A DNA stretch of 38,410 nucleotides, taken from positions 1-38,410 of the forward strand of contig CALKJZ010000031.1 of the NCBI GenBank assembly GCA_937995515.1, read 5' to 3'. Below are positions 29,946-38,410 of the stretch, one piece after another. Origin of the DNA: an uncultured Sphingomonadaceae bacterium. Its GTDB lineage: Bacteria; Pseudomonadota; Alphaproteobacteria; Sphingomonadales; Sphingomonadaceae. The position numbers and the translations under genes were made by a program. The notes beneath the pieces are model-generated. The model was not told the origin of the DNA. It searched no databases and saw nothing but the letters and a program-made list of their open reading frames with translations. The stretch's first letter is position 1. Each line of letters opens with the position of its first letter.

Positions 29946-31994
29946 TCAGCGCAGCCACGCCGATGCGCGCGGCCTGGCATCCGGCCGCCCCGGCTCGATG
30001 AGACTGTAGACGACCGCGTTCTCCGTCACCCGGTGCACATAGTTGCGGGTCTCGTAGATGGGGATCATCTCGATCCAGTCGAGGATCTCGTGGGTGCTGC
30101 TGCCCGGCTCGCCATTGGCTGCGATCCACCGGCGCACATTGCCGATCCCGGCGTTGTAGGCGGCCATGGCGAGCATCGGGCTGCCGCCGAAGTTGGCGCG
30201 GCGCTGGGCGATGTAGCTCGAGCCGAGGGTGATGTTGTATCCCTCGTCGGCAAAGAGGCGGGCAGCATCATAGGGCAGGCCGAGCCGGCGGGCCACATCC
30301 TGCGCGGTGGCCGGCATGAGCTGCATGAGCCCGCGCGCGCCGGCGCGCGAGAGTGCGGTGCGGTCGAAGCTCGATTCCTGGCGGGCGATCGCATGGGCGA
30401 GGATCCAGTTCTCGGCCGGCACGCCGGCGCTGGCCGGAAGGCGCGGGTAGGCCAGATCGAAGGTCGAAAGATCGCCGGTCGCGCGGGCGTTCTTCCACAC
30501 CCAGACGGGAAGATCGGGCCGGTTCACGCGCGCGCCATATTCGGCCGCGAGCCGCGCAAGCGCGGGCGTGGTCGAGGCATCGGCGAGCGCGCGCACGAAC
30601 AGCGACTGGCGTTCGCGCTGGCCCATGTCGCCCAGCATGGCAACGGCCTGGCGGATGGTCGAGCGCTCGAAGGCCGCGCGGTCGGCGGCGGTGATGGTGG
30701 CGGGCTGGATCGCGGGCAGGGCGGGGGTGCGACCGAGCTCCTCGGCGGCCAGCTGGCCATAGAAATAGTCGAAATGCGCGGCCGCGCGTTCGAAGGCCGC
30801 GCGCGCTGCGGGCTCGTTGCCGCGCGCCCGCTCGGCGCGGCCCAGCCAGTAGAAGCCGCGCGAAAGGCTGATCGGCGTGGTGACGATTCGGGTGAAATGC
30901 TCGAAGTGGCGCACCGCGTCCGCCGGCCGGTTCAGGCGCCGGAGCGCCAGCCAGCCGGCGAGGAACTCGGTGTCGGAGGCGCGCTGCCGCTCGGTGAGCC
31001 CGCGGGCGCCCGCATCCTCGGGCCGGGCGTAGGTGCGGTGGTTGGCGAGCATCCGGTAGGCGATTTCGGTGCGGCCTGCGCGCATGGCCGCGCGCCCCAT
31101 GTCGAGCCGCTTCGAAAGCCAGGTCACCGGCGCGCTGACCGATCCGGGCGCGACATCGGCGCTGGCCAAAAGCTGCTCGGCCTCGGCAAGCCGGCCCTGG
31201 CGTTCGGCCCACAGCGCCCGGTCGTGCGCAAGCCCGGCATCGCGGCGCGCGGCCGCCGGCACCGAGCCCGCCCGCGCGGCGGCATCGGGCGCGTTGGTGC
31301 GCAGCGCGATGCGCGCCTCGATGAGCGCCCGGTCCTCGGGCCGAAGCAGGGGCATGAGGCGCTGGGCGGCGCTGGTGCGCCCGGCCCAGACGAGCTGGTC
31401 GGCGCGCGCGGCATGGTCCTCGGGGGTGAACCGGGAACCGAAGCGCTCGAGCAGGCGGGCTTCCAGCGCCTCGTCGAAGCCGCCGCCGCGCCACGCGGCG
31501 CGGGCCTTCGCCAGCGCTTCGGCCTGTCGCTCCGGCATGGCGGCAAGCTGCAGGGCATGGCGCGCGCGGCCCCCGGCGGTCTCGGGCTCGACCAGCGCGA
31601 AGAAGGCCGCCGCCTCGCTTTCGCTCGTCTTCGGGTCCTGCGCGAGTGTCTCGGCCCGGCGGCGGATCGCCGTGGTGGCCGGCCAGCCCGGATGGTCGAC
31701 GAGGAACCGCGCCTGCAGGGCGAGCGGCGCAGCCTCGGAGCGGGTCCGCGGCTCGCGGCGCAGCCAGTCCCACAGCGCGAGCGAGCGGGCAAGCCCGGTG
31801 GGCGCACCCGCGCCGGCGCCCGGGCTGCCGCTGTCGTTGGCGCGGAACACGGCTTCGAGCCAGTTGCGGGCCTCGTCCGTCTGCAACTCGGCGGCCGCCG
31901 GTTGCGGTGCCCGCGCGGGTACAGAGGCCGCAACCGCAAGGGCAAGAGGCAGGAGCAGCAGCAGGCGCAGGCGCTTCGAAAGGCTCGGGATCAT
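29946..31994 (-). CDS. Soluble lytic murein transglycosylase (Slt70-like)
   Basis: 682 aa. A signal peptide (residues 1–30, basic start and leucine core, ending in an Ala-rich site) sends it to the periplasm. A long alpha-helical superhelix of about 480 residues follows, ring-like in Slt70. The C-terminal lysozyme-like GH23 domain has catalytic E540 in ARQESSFD, then [28 protein letters not shown] and [15 protein letters not shown]. The enzyme cleaves the MurNAc–GlcNAc bond with formation of 1,6-anhydroMurNAc. It is a single-gene unit, diverging from dapA by 89 bp. Confidence 0.94.
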   Translation of the reverse strand: MIPSLSKRLRLLLLLPLALAVAASVPARAPQPAAAELQTDEARNWLEAVFRANDSGSPGAGAGAPTGLARSLALWDWLRREPRTRSEAAPLALQARFLVDHPGWPATTAIRRRAETLAQDPKTSESEAAAFFALVEPETAGGRARHALQLAAMPERQAEALAKARAAWRGGGFDEALEARLLERFGSRFTPEDHAARADQLVWAGRTSAAQRLMPLLRPEDRALIEARIALRTNAPDAAARAGSVPAAARRDAGLAHDRALWAERQGRLAEAEQLLASADVAPGSVSAPVTWLSKRLDMGRAAMRAGRTEIAYRMLANHRTYARPEDAGARGLTERQRASDTEFLAGWLALRRLNRPADAVRHFEHFTRIVTTPISLSRGFYWLGRAERARGNEPAARAAFERAAAHFDYFYGQLAAEELGRTPALPAIQPATITAADRAAFERSTIRQAVAMLGDMGQRERQSLFVRALADASTTPALARLAAEYGARVNRPDLPVWVWKNARATGDLSTFDLAYPRLPASAGVPAENWILAHAIARQESSFDRTALSRAGARGLMQLMPATAQDVARRLGLPYDAARLFADEGYNITLGSSYIAQRRANFGGSPMLAMAAYNAGIGNVRRWIAANGEPGSSTHEILDWIEMIPIYETRNYVHRVTENAVVYSLIEPGRPDARPRASAWLR

Positions 31995-32083
31995 GCGGCG
32001 GGTCTAGACCGGCTGCCTTGCCCAAGTCCAAGAAAAGCCGCATGGAGCCCGCCGCGGCGCACCCTTGCGCGCACGAGAAGACG

Positions 32084-32971
32084 ATGACAAGGTTCCGCAT
32101 CAAGGGCTCCATTCCGGCGCTTGTCACCCCGTTCCGCGACGGCGCCGTCGACGAGGAGGCGCTGGCAGCGCTGGTCGAATGGCAGATCGCGGCCGGCTCG
32201 GCCGGTCTTGTGCCGTGCGGCACGACGGGAGAGTCGGCGACCCTCTCGATTGCCGAACATGATCATGTGGTGGCGCTGACAGTTCGCGCGGCCGCAGGCC
32301 GGGTGCCGGTGATCGCCGGCTGCGGCTCGAACGACACGGCGGTCGCCCGCGCCCATATCGCGCGCGCCGCCGAGGCGGGCGCGGATGCCGCCTTGGTGGT
32401 GACCCCCTATTACAACAAGCCGGGGCAGCGCGGGCTCCTCGCCCATTTCCTCCACCTTGCCGACCACTCGCCGCTGCCGATCATCCTCTACAACATTCCC
32501 GGCCGCTCGGCGATCGACATGACGACTGCGACCATGGCCGAGCTGGCGCAGCATCCGCGCATCGTCGGGGTGAAGGAATCGACCGGCGACATTGGCCGGA
32601 TCTCGGAGATCCGCCACATGTGCGGGCGGGATTTCCTGATCCTTTCGGGCAACGACCACATGACGCTCGGAATCATCGCCCACGGCGGCCATGGCGCCAT
32701 TTCGGTCACGGCCAATGTCGCCCCGGAGCTGAATGCGCGGCAGGTCGAGGCCGCGCTCGCGGGCGACTTCGCAACCGCACTCGCGCTGCAGGACCAGCTC
32801 TGGCCGCTCCACCAGGCGCTGTTTGCCGATGCAAGCCCGGGGCCGGCGAAATATGCGCTCGCCATGCTCGGCCGCTGCCGCGAGGAGGTGCGGCTGCCGG
32901 TGGTGCCGCCATCGGAGATGGCACGCGCGGCCGTGGATGCGGCACTTGCCCATGCCGGCATTGCGCCCTGA
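32084..32971 (+). CDS. dapA: 4-hydroxy-tetrahydrodipicolinate synthase
   Basis: 295 aa from the ATG at 32084 ([17 protein letters not shown]) with GAGAAG upstream; an earlier in-frame ATG at 32042 adds residues without family character. It condenses pyruvate with aspartate semialdehyde in lysine and diaminopimelate synthesis. The barrel motifs GTTGESATL, the YY pair in TPYYNKP (Y109–Y110), YNIPGRS, and the Schiff-base lysine K164 in VGVKESTGD are intact, followed by SGNDHMTLG and [11 protein letters not shown]. Three bases separate it from smpB, so they are cotranscribed. Confidence 0.96.
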   Translation: MTRFRIKGSIPALVTPFRDGAVDEEALAALVEWQIAAGSAGLVPCGTTGESATLSIAEHDHVVALTVRAAAGRVPVIAGCGSNDTAVARAHIARAAEAGADAALVVTPYYNKPGQRGLLAHFLHLADHSPLPIILYNIPGRSAIDMTTATMAELAQHPRIVGVKESTGDIGRISEIRHMCGRDFLILSGNDHMTLGIIAHGGHGAISVTANVAPELNARQVEAALAGDFATALALQDQLWPLHQALFADASPGPAKYALAMLGRCREEVRLPVVPPSEMARAAVDAALAHAGIAP

Positions 32972-32974
32972 GCG

Positions 32975-33454
32975 ATGGTGCGCGTGCACCGGGAAGGGGT
33001 GAAGGCGAAGACCGTCGCCGAGAACCGGCGCGCACGCCACGAATATGCCTTCGAGGAGATTTTCGAGGCGGGCATCATGCTCTCGGGCACGGAGGTGAAG
33101 TCGCTGCGCGCGGGCGAGGCCTCGATTGCCGAATCCTATGCGGAGGTGAAGGGCGACGAGGTGTGGCTGGTCAATGCCAACATACCCGAATATGCCGCCG
33201 CCAACCGCTTCAACCACGAGCCGAGGCGGCCGCGAAAGCTGCTGTTGCGCCAGCGCGAGATCGCAAGGCTGACCGGCGCGGTCGCGCGCCAGGGTATGAC
33301 GCTCGTGCCCGTTTCCATCTACTTCAACGAACGCGGCCGGGCGAAGGTGGAGCTTGCGCTGGCACGCGGCAGGAAGCTGCACGACAAGCGCGAGGCGGAA
33401 AGGGCGCGCGACTGGAAGCGCGAGCAGGCCCGGCTGATGCGCGAGCGCGGCTGA
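32975..33454 (+). CDS. smpB: SsrA-binding protein SmpB
   Basis: 159 aa. It binds tmRNA and guides it to stalled ribosomes for trans-translation. The OB-fold core shows [62 protein letters not shown] and RPRKLLL. The typical C-terminal basic tail is [19 protein letters not shown]. The length and tail match functional SmpB. The tmRNA gene itself is not in this window. Confidence 0.97.
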   Translation: MVRVHREGVKAKTVAENRRARHEYAFEEIFEAGIMLSGTEVKSLRAGEASIAESYAEVKGDEVWLVNANIPEYAAANRFNHEPRRPRKLLLRQREIARLTGAVARQGMTLVPVSIYFNERGRAKVELALARGRKLHDKREAERARDWKREQARLMRERG

Positions 33455-33588
33455 GCCGGGAGTGGCCCGGGCGCGATGCGGCTGGCCGGGGCACTGGCAC
33501 AGTTCATCGGGCGTTCCTACTTGGCTAAATAGAACGAGTGCGTCTGCGTGGATGAAGGGGCGGGACGCCTGAAGGTTCGAGGCGGCGA

Positions 33589-34140
33589 GTGATAAAGAGG
33601 CTGAAGCGCTGGATGCCCACCCGGGAGCAGCTGGAAGCGAACCGCTTCCTGCGCCCCTTCGCCCGTTGGCTGGGCGACCCGATGGTCTGGCGCTTTCACC
33701 GCAGGGGTGTCTCGCGCGGGATCGCGATCGGCCTGTTCCTCGGCTTCCTCCTTCCCTTCGGCCTGCAGACCCCGCTCACGGTGGCGCTTGCGGTCGGCTT
33801 CCGCGCCAACCTGCCGATTGCCGTCCTCGGCACCACCGTCACCAACCCGCTCACCTTCCCGTTCATCTATTTCATCGCCTACAAGACGGGCGCCGGGCTG
33901 CTGCGCCTCCGGGCCGATGCCGATCAGCTCCTTGTCCAGCCCGTGCCGGCCGACATGCTCGACCGCGCAACCGGCCTTCTGACCTCGACGGTGGGGCCGA
34001 CCTATCTCGGTCTCCTGATGTTCGGCACGGCCGCCGCCCTGCTCGGCTATGCGCTTGTCAACGGGCTGTGGCGCCTTTCGGTCTCGGGCCGGTGGCGGCA
34101 GCGGCGCAGCCCGGGCAGGACCGAAGTTCCCGGGGCATGA
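33589..34140 (+). CDS. DUF2062 membrane protein
   Basis: 183 aa from a GTG at 33589; no other start fits. DUF2062 features are the N-terminal basic stretch, RFLRPFARWLGDPMVWRFHR, GVSRGIAIGLFLGFLLPFGLQT, then NLPIAVLGTTVTNPLTFPFIY. Three or four hydrophobic helices are visible (about 45–65, 67–85, 88–105 and 138–158). The function of the family is unknown. In sphingomonads it commonly stands between smpB and a cckA-like kinase. It overlaps the next gene by ATGA. Confidence 0.88.
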   Translation: MIKRLKRWMPTREQLEANRFLRPFARWLGDPMVWRFHRRGVSRGIAIGLFLGFLLPFGLQTPLTVALAVGFRANLPIAVLGTTVTNPLTFPFIYFIAYKTGAGLLRLRADADQLLVQPVPADMLDRATGLLTSTVGPTYLGLLMFGTAAALLGYALVNGLWRLSVSGRWRQRRSPGRTEVPGA

Positions 34141-34778
34141 GCCTGCGCGACAAGCTGTTGGACTGCAAGCAGGCCTGGGCGCGGGCCGGCCGGCTGCTCA
34201 CCGGGGAGCCCGATCCCGGGCGGAGGGAGCGCCTTCCGCCGGGCCAGCGGCGGGTGGACAGCTGGCCGGTGCTCGACCTCGGCGTGCAGCCGCACGTGCC
34301 GACCCACGCATGGCGGCTTGCGATCGACGGCGCGGTCGCCATGCCGCTGGAGCTTGACTGGGCGGCCTTCATGGCCCTGCCGCAGGTCGAGCACGTGTCG
34401 GACGTCCACTGCGTGACCCAGTGGAGCCGCTACAACAACCGCTGGCAGGGCGTGCGGACCTCGGTGCTGCTTGCCATGGCCCGGCCGCTGCCCGAGGCGC
34501 GGCACGCGATCCTCCACGCGCACGACGGCTATACCACCAATGTCGCGCTCGAACATTTCGCCGCAGACGACTGCCTGCTCGCCCACAGCCACGATGGCGC
34601 GCCGCTCTCCCGCGAGCACGGCGGCCCGGTTAGGGTGGTGATCCCCCGCCTCTACTTCTGGAAGAGCCCGAAGTGGATTAAACGGATCGAGCTGTCCGCC
34701 GTTGACCAACCGGGATTCTGGGAAGTGCGCGGCTATCACAATGTGGGAGATCCCTGGCTCGAGCAGCGCTACGGCTGA
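34137..34778 (+). CDS. Sulfite-oxidase-like molybdopterin oxidoreductase
   Basis: 213 aa. It matches the short, cofactor-domain-only members of the sulfite oxidase fold (YuiH-like). The region around PTHAWRLAIDGAVAMPLELDW leads to the molybdenum-ligand cysteine in DVHCVTQWSRYNNRWQGV, then DGYTTNVALE, DDCLLAHSHDG, LSREHGGPVRVVIPRLYFWKSPKW, and the terminal [19 protein letters not shown]. No signal peptide or Tat motif and no dimerisation domain are seen, so the protein is probably cytosolic. The electron acceptor and substrate are unknown. It is joined to the DUF2062 gene (ATGA) and overlaps the downstream kinase by 38 nt. Confidence 0.88.
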   Translation: MSLRDKLLDCKQAWARAGRLLTGEPDPGRRERLPPGQRRVDSWPVLDLGVQPHVPTHAWRLAIDGAVAMPLELDWAAFMALPQVEHVSDVHCVTQWSRYNNRWQGVRTSVLLAMARPLPEARHAILHAHDGYTTNVALEHFAADDCLLAHSHDGAPLSREHGGPVRVVIPRLYFWKSPKWIKRIELSAVDQPGFWEVRGYHNVGDPWLEQRYG

Positions 34779-35961
34779 CGCCCCTCGCCCGGCGGGCCCC
34801 GCCCTGCCAGACGGCGGTTGTGATGCCCCGCCCGCTGCCGCGCCGCCGGTCCGCATGCAGGCCGTGGGCCAGCTCGCCGCCGGGCTCGCCCACGATCTCA
34901 ACACCATGCTGGGCGGGATCGTGGCCATGGCCGAGCTGCTCGCGGCCGAGGCGGAGGCGGGCAGCCGGCAGGCCGAGGACCTGGCCGCGATCGTCGAGCA
35001 GGCCAACCGCGCCGCCGGCCTCATCCGCCAGCTGCTCGCCTTCTCGCGGCAGGAGACGCTGCGGCCGCAGACGGTCTGGCTCGGGGAACTCGTCGCACGC
35101 CTCGTGCCGCTCATCCGTGCCCAGGTTGGCCGCCAGATCGGCCTCGGCCTGCCCGGAGACCGGGGGCCGCCCGTCCGCGCCGATGCCGAGGCGCTGGAAC
35201 GGGTGATCCTGAACCTTGTGACCAACGCGCGCGATGCCATCGGGCCGCGCCCGGGCCACATCGAGATCAGCTGCGGCGCGATCGGGCCCGAGGCGATCCC
35301 GGAGGAAGCGCGGGAGTTCATGCCGCCTCGGTCCTATGCCACCCTTTCGGTCTCTGACGACGGGCCTGGCGTTCCGGCCGAACATGCCGCGCGGATCTTC
35401 GAACCCTATTTCACCACCAAGCCGATGGGCGCCGGATCGGGCCTCGGGCTCGCCACGGCCTACGGCCTTGTCAAGCAGTCCGGCGGCTTCCTGCTGCTCG
35501 ACCGCCGCCAGAAGCGCGGCGCCCGCTTCACTATCTACCTGCCGCTCGCCGAGGCGCCGGCCGGGGTGGGGCCGGATGCGGCGGCCAATCCGGGCGCGCC
35601 GCGGATCCTCATCGTGGAAGACGAGGCCGTGCTTCGCGCCGCCATGCTGCGCGCAGTCGCCCGCTCCGGCGCGGCCGTGGAGGCCACCGCCGACGGGCTC
35701 GAAGCGCTCGCACGGCTCACCGCTCCCGGCCGGGCGCCCATCAGCCTGCTGGTGAGCGACATCCGGATGCCGGGCCTCGATGGCGTGACGCTTGCCGAAC
35801 GCGCCCGCGCGCTCGACCCGGCCCTGCCGATCCTGCTCGTCTCCGGCTATGCCGATGCCCCCGAGCGCAGCCGCCTCGGGGCGCTCGATGTCGGCTTCCT
35901 GCCCAAGCCGTTCACGCTTGGCGCACTGCTTGCGCACATCGAGAGGATGCTCCCCGTCTGA
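34741..35961 (+). CDS. Soluble hybrid histidine kinase with receiver domain, CckA-like C-terminal half
   Basis: 406 aa if read from the ATG at 34741, which lies inside the molybdoenzyme gene; the ATG at 34855 is an alternative giving 368 aa, and neither has a strong ribosome site. After a Pro/Ala-rich lead, a DHp helix opens with [19 protein letters not shown] (H51), followed by [21 protein letters not shown]. The ATPase domain has [17 protein letters not shown] and [12 protein letters not shown] receiver domain follows with acidic pair ED, the phospho-acceptor D340 in [11 protein letters not shown], and LPKPF. The order and the QLLAFSRQ(Q/E)TLRPQ block match CckA, the cell-cycle phosphorelay kinase. 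The membrane helices and PAS domains are missing. It sits in the usual cckA place between DUF2062 and recA. Confidence 0.85.
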   Translation: MWEIPGSSSATADAPRPAGPALPDGGCDAPPAAAPPVRMQAVGQLAAGLAHDLNTMLGGIVAMAELLAAEAEAGSRQAEDLAAIVEQANRAAGLIRQLLAFSRQETLRPQTVWLGELVARLVPLIRAQVGRQIGLGLPGDRGPPVRADAEALERVILNLVTNARDAIGPRPGHIEISCGAIGPEAIPEEAREFMPPRSYATLSVSDDGPGVPAEHAARIFEPYFTTKPMGAGSGLGLATAYGLVKQSGGFLLLDRRQKRGARFTIYLPLAEAPAGVGPDAAANPGAPRILIVEDEAVLRAAMLRAVARSGAAVEATADGLEALARLTAPGRAPISLLVSDIRMPGLDGVTLAERARALDPALPILLVSGYADAPERSRLGALDVGFLPKPFTLGALLAHIERMLPV

Positions 35962-35972
35962 CCGGGCTCCCT

Positions 35973-35988
35973 GCCGCCCCCGGGCGGC
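35973..35988. terminator. Hairpin after the kinase gene
   Basis: GCCGCCCC directly followed by CGGGCGGC can pair over seven bases, 12 bp after the kinase stop. No T-run follows. It could limit read-through into recA. Confidence 0.35.
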
Positions 35989-36125
35989 TGCGGGATCGCC
36001 CGAGGCTGAAGGGCCTCTGGCCGCGCGACCCCGATCACGCCTCCGGCTCGCTTGCGCGGCACGGGCGGAGCCTCTACCAGAACCTCAAGGGTCGCACCTC
36101 CAGCGGGCGAGGCCAGGAGGACAGG

Positions 36126-37166
<1,041 letters not shown>

Positions 37167-37172
37167 GACATG

Positions 37173-37197
37173 GCGGGCGGCGGCAGCCGCTGCCCGC
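37173..37197 (+). terminator. Terminator-like hairpin after recA
   Basis: GCGGGCGGCGG, a CAG loop and CCGCTGCCCGC form an 11-pair stem (one G–T) starting 6 bp after the recA stop. It is the strongest hairpin in the window's intergenic DNA. A T-run is absent. Confidence 0.55.
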
Positions 37198-37251
37198 AGG
37201 AGGCCCCGGCGCCGGCCCCTTTCGCCCCCCATGGACGCATAGCCCATCCCG

Positions 37252-38376
37252 ATGACTGCCACGCCCGTCATTTCAGCCACCGGCCTCTTTACGCCGCCTG
37301 AGAGCATCTCGAACGCGGAGCTGGTGGCCAGCTTCAACGCCTGGGTGGAGGCGGAAAATGCCGCCCATGCCGAGGCGATCGCCCGCGGAGACATGCAGCC
37401 GCTCCTGCCCTCGTCGGTCGAGTTCATCGAGAAGGCAAGCGGCATCCGCGCCCGCCACGTGATGAGCAAGGCGGCAATCCTCGATCCGGCCATCATGGCG
37501 CCGCGCATCCCCGAGCGGCCCGACGAGGCGGTTGCAATCCTCGCCGAGATCGCGCTCGAGGCGGCCGGCGAGGCGCTCGCCCGCGCGGGCCGCACGGGCC
37601 GCGACGTGGATGCGGTCATCTGCGCCTGCTCCAACCTGCAGCGCCCCTATCCGGCGATTGCCATCGAGGTGCAGCATGCGCTGGGCGCGACGGGCTTTGC
37701 CTTCGACATGAATGTCGCCTGCTCGTCGGCCACCTTCGGCATCCAGACTGCAGCCGACATGATCCGCGCGGGCCACGCCCGCTGCGTGCTGGTGGTCAAC
37801 CCGGAGATCTGTTCCGGCCACCTCAACTGGCGCGACCGCGACAGTCACTTCATCTTCGGCGATGTGGCAACCGCGATCCTGCTCGAGGCAGCCGCCGTTG
37901 CGCCCCCGGCACACTGGGAGATTGTCGGCAGCCGGCTTCTCACCCGCTTCTCGAACGCCATCCGCAACAACTTCGGCTTTCTGAACCGCGCACACCCTGA
38001 AACACGCGACGCGCCCGACAAGCTGTTCCGGCAGGAAGGCCGGCGCGTGTTCCGGGATGTGGTGCCCATGGTCTCCGACCTCATTCTCCGCCACCTTGCC
38101 GAGACAGGCATATCTCCCGCGTCGCTGCGCCGCCTGTGGCTGCACCAGGCCAATGCCAACATGAACCGCCTGATCGCCGAGCGGGTGCTGGGGCACGCGG
38201 CAAGCGAGGCGGAAAGCCCGACCGTGCTCGACACCTATGCCAATACCTCCTCGGCCGGCTCGATCATTGCCTTCCACCTGCACTCGGCCGATCTTGCCGC
38301 TGGCGATCTGGGGCTTCTCTGCTCGTTCGGCGCGGGCTATTCGGCCGGCTCGGTGATCCTGCGCAGGGCCCTCTGA
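37252..38376 (+). CDS. Beta-ketoacyl-ACP synthase III, FabH2-type
   Basis: 374 aa, about 55 residues longer than E. coli FabH. The thiolase-fold triad is complete: C157 in NVACSSATFG, H298 in WLHQANANMN, and N331 in TYANTSSAGS. The N-terminal ISATGLFTPPESISNAELV, FIEKASGIRARHV, the MAPRIPERPDE block, CACSNLQRPYPAIAIEVQ and NPEICSGHLNWRDRDSHFIFGD closely follow the FabH2 type (as PA3333 of Pseudomonas). It should start a fatty-acid chain by condensing an acyl-CoA with malonyl-ACP, or a longer acyl donor as some of these variants do. No fab or acpP genes are adjacent in the visible part. The ATG at 37252 has no obvious ribosome site, although AGGAGG occurs about 50 bp earlier. Confidence 0.93.
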   Translation: MTATPVISATGLFTPPESISNAELVASFNAWVEAENAAHAEAIARGDMQPLLPSSVEFIEKASGIRARHVMSKAAILDPAIMAPRIPERPDEAVAILAEIALEAAGEALARAGRTGRDVDAVICACSNLQRPYPAIAIEVQHALGATGFAFDMNVACSSATFGIQTAADMIRAGHARCVLVVNPEICSGHLNWRDRDSHFIFGDVATAILLEAAAVAPPAHWEIVGSRLLTRFSNAIRNNFGFLNRAHPETRDAPDKLFRQEGRRVFRDVVPMVSDLILRHLAETGISPASLRRLWLHQANANMNRLIAERVLGHAASEAESPTVLDTYANTSSAGSIIAFHLHSADLAAGDLGLLCSFGAGYSAGSVILRRAL

Positions 38377-38410
38377 GAGAGGCTTGCGAAGGGGCGGGTG
38401 CGCTGCTAGT

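Noticed and set aside
29754-32087. A 777-codon plus-strand frame over the lytic transglycosylase
   Set aside because: The minus-strand gene has a signal peptide and catalytic domain; the plus frame has no recognisable domain.
33505-33535. Near-dyad GTTCCTA…ATAGAAC before the DUF2062 gene as an operator or small RNA
   Set aside because: The symmetry is imperfect, no promoter hexamers at proper spacing were found with it, and no RNA fold could be supported.
36000-36125. LexA box upstream of recA
   Set aside because: Only a degenerate GAAC-N7-GTCG was found; the direct repeats expected in alphaproteobacteria are not matched well enough to call.

Overview
The window is a gene-dense, very GC-rich stretch of an alphaproteobacterial chromosome. 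The gene content suggests Sphingomonadales: an UPF0262–dcd pair, a panB–YfgM-like–bamB–der run, recR–def divergent from fmt–truA, dapA–smpB–DUF2062 leading to a CckA-like kinase and recA, and two genes of the exosortase A type. The order is an inference from gene content and order, because no rRNA or tRNA is present. No CRISPR array, insertion sequence, prophage or tRNA was seen.

Layout. 1–2083 (+): the tail of a gene cut by the window edge (probably ftsZ), a metallo-beta-lactamase-fold hydrolase and a DUF4230 protein. 2110–7095 (−): a sulfate-assimilation operon read cobA → DUF2849 → cysI → DUF934 → cysH, continuing into UPF0262 and dcd. 7221–9719 (+): PBP1A. 9915–16304: a second sulfur locus, for sulfide and persulfide. 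On the minus strand it runs persulfide dioxygenase → two YeeE/YedE-type membrane proteins → a DUF442–SQR fusion → SulP transporter. On the plus strand a 1-Cys peroxiredoxin and an ArsR-family regulator diverge from the same short promoter region. 16305–18781: a decayed phytoene-desaturase-like oxidoreductase pseudogene, an ArsC–VOC fusion gene and short tandem repeats. 18782–26443 (+): a small lipoprotein, panB, a YfgM-like protein, bamB, der, and the exosortase A-associated acyl-CoA ligase and PLP decarboxylase, the last five joined end to end. 26477–28480 (−): a small membrane protein with an exact sigma-54 consensus upstream, truA and fmt. 28527–29706 (+): recR and def. 29946–31994 (−): a soluble lytic transglycosylase. 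32084–38376 (+): dapA, smpB, DUF2062, a sulfite-oxidase-like molybdoenzyme, a soluble CckA-like hybrid kinase, recA and a FabH2-type ketoacyl synthase.

How the genes work together. The cys operon reduces APS to sulfite and sulfite to sulfide, and carries its own sirohaem methyltransferase. The second locus runs the other way: SQR makes persulfide from sulfide, the ETHE1-like dioxygenase makes sulfite, the YeeE/YedE pair and SulP probably move sulfur compounds or anions, and the ArsR protein is the likely switch. The most unusual items are the regulator with displaced cysteines, the DUF442–SQR fusion, the ArsC–VOC fusion without the ArsI cysteine pair, the exosortase genes in the bamB–der operon next to a sigma-54 site, and the CckA-like kinase without a membrane sensor. 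Lengths, motifs and overlaps were read directly from the sequence; family names rest on motif recognition without database searches.
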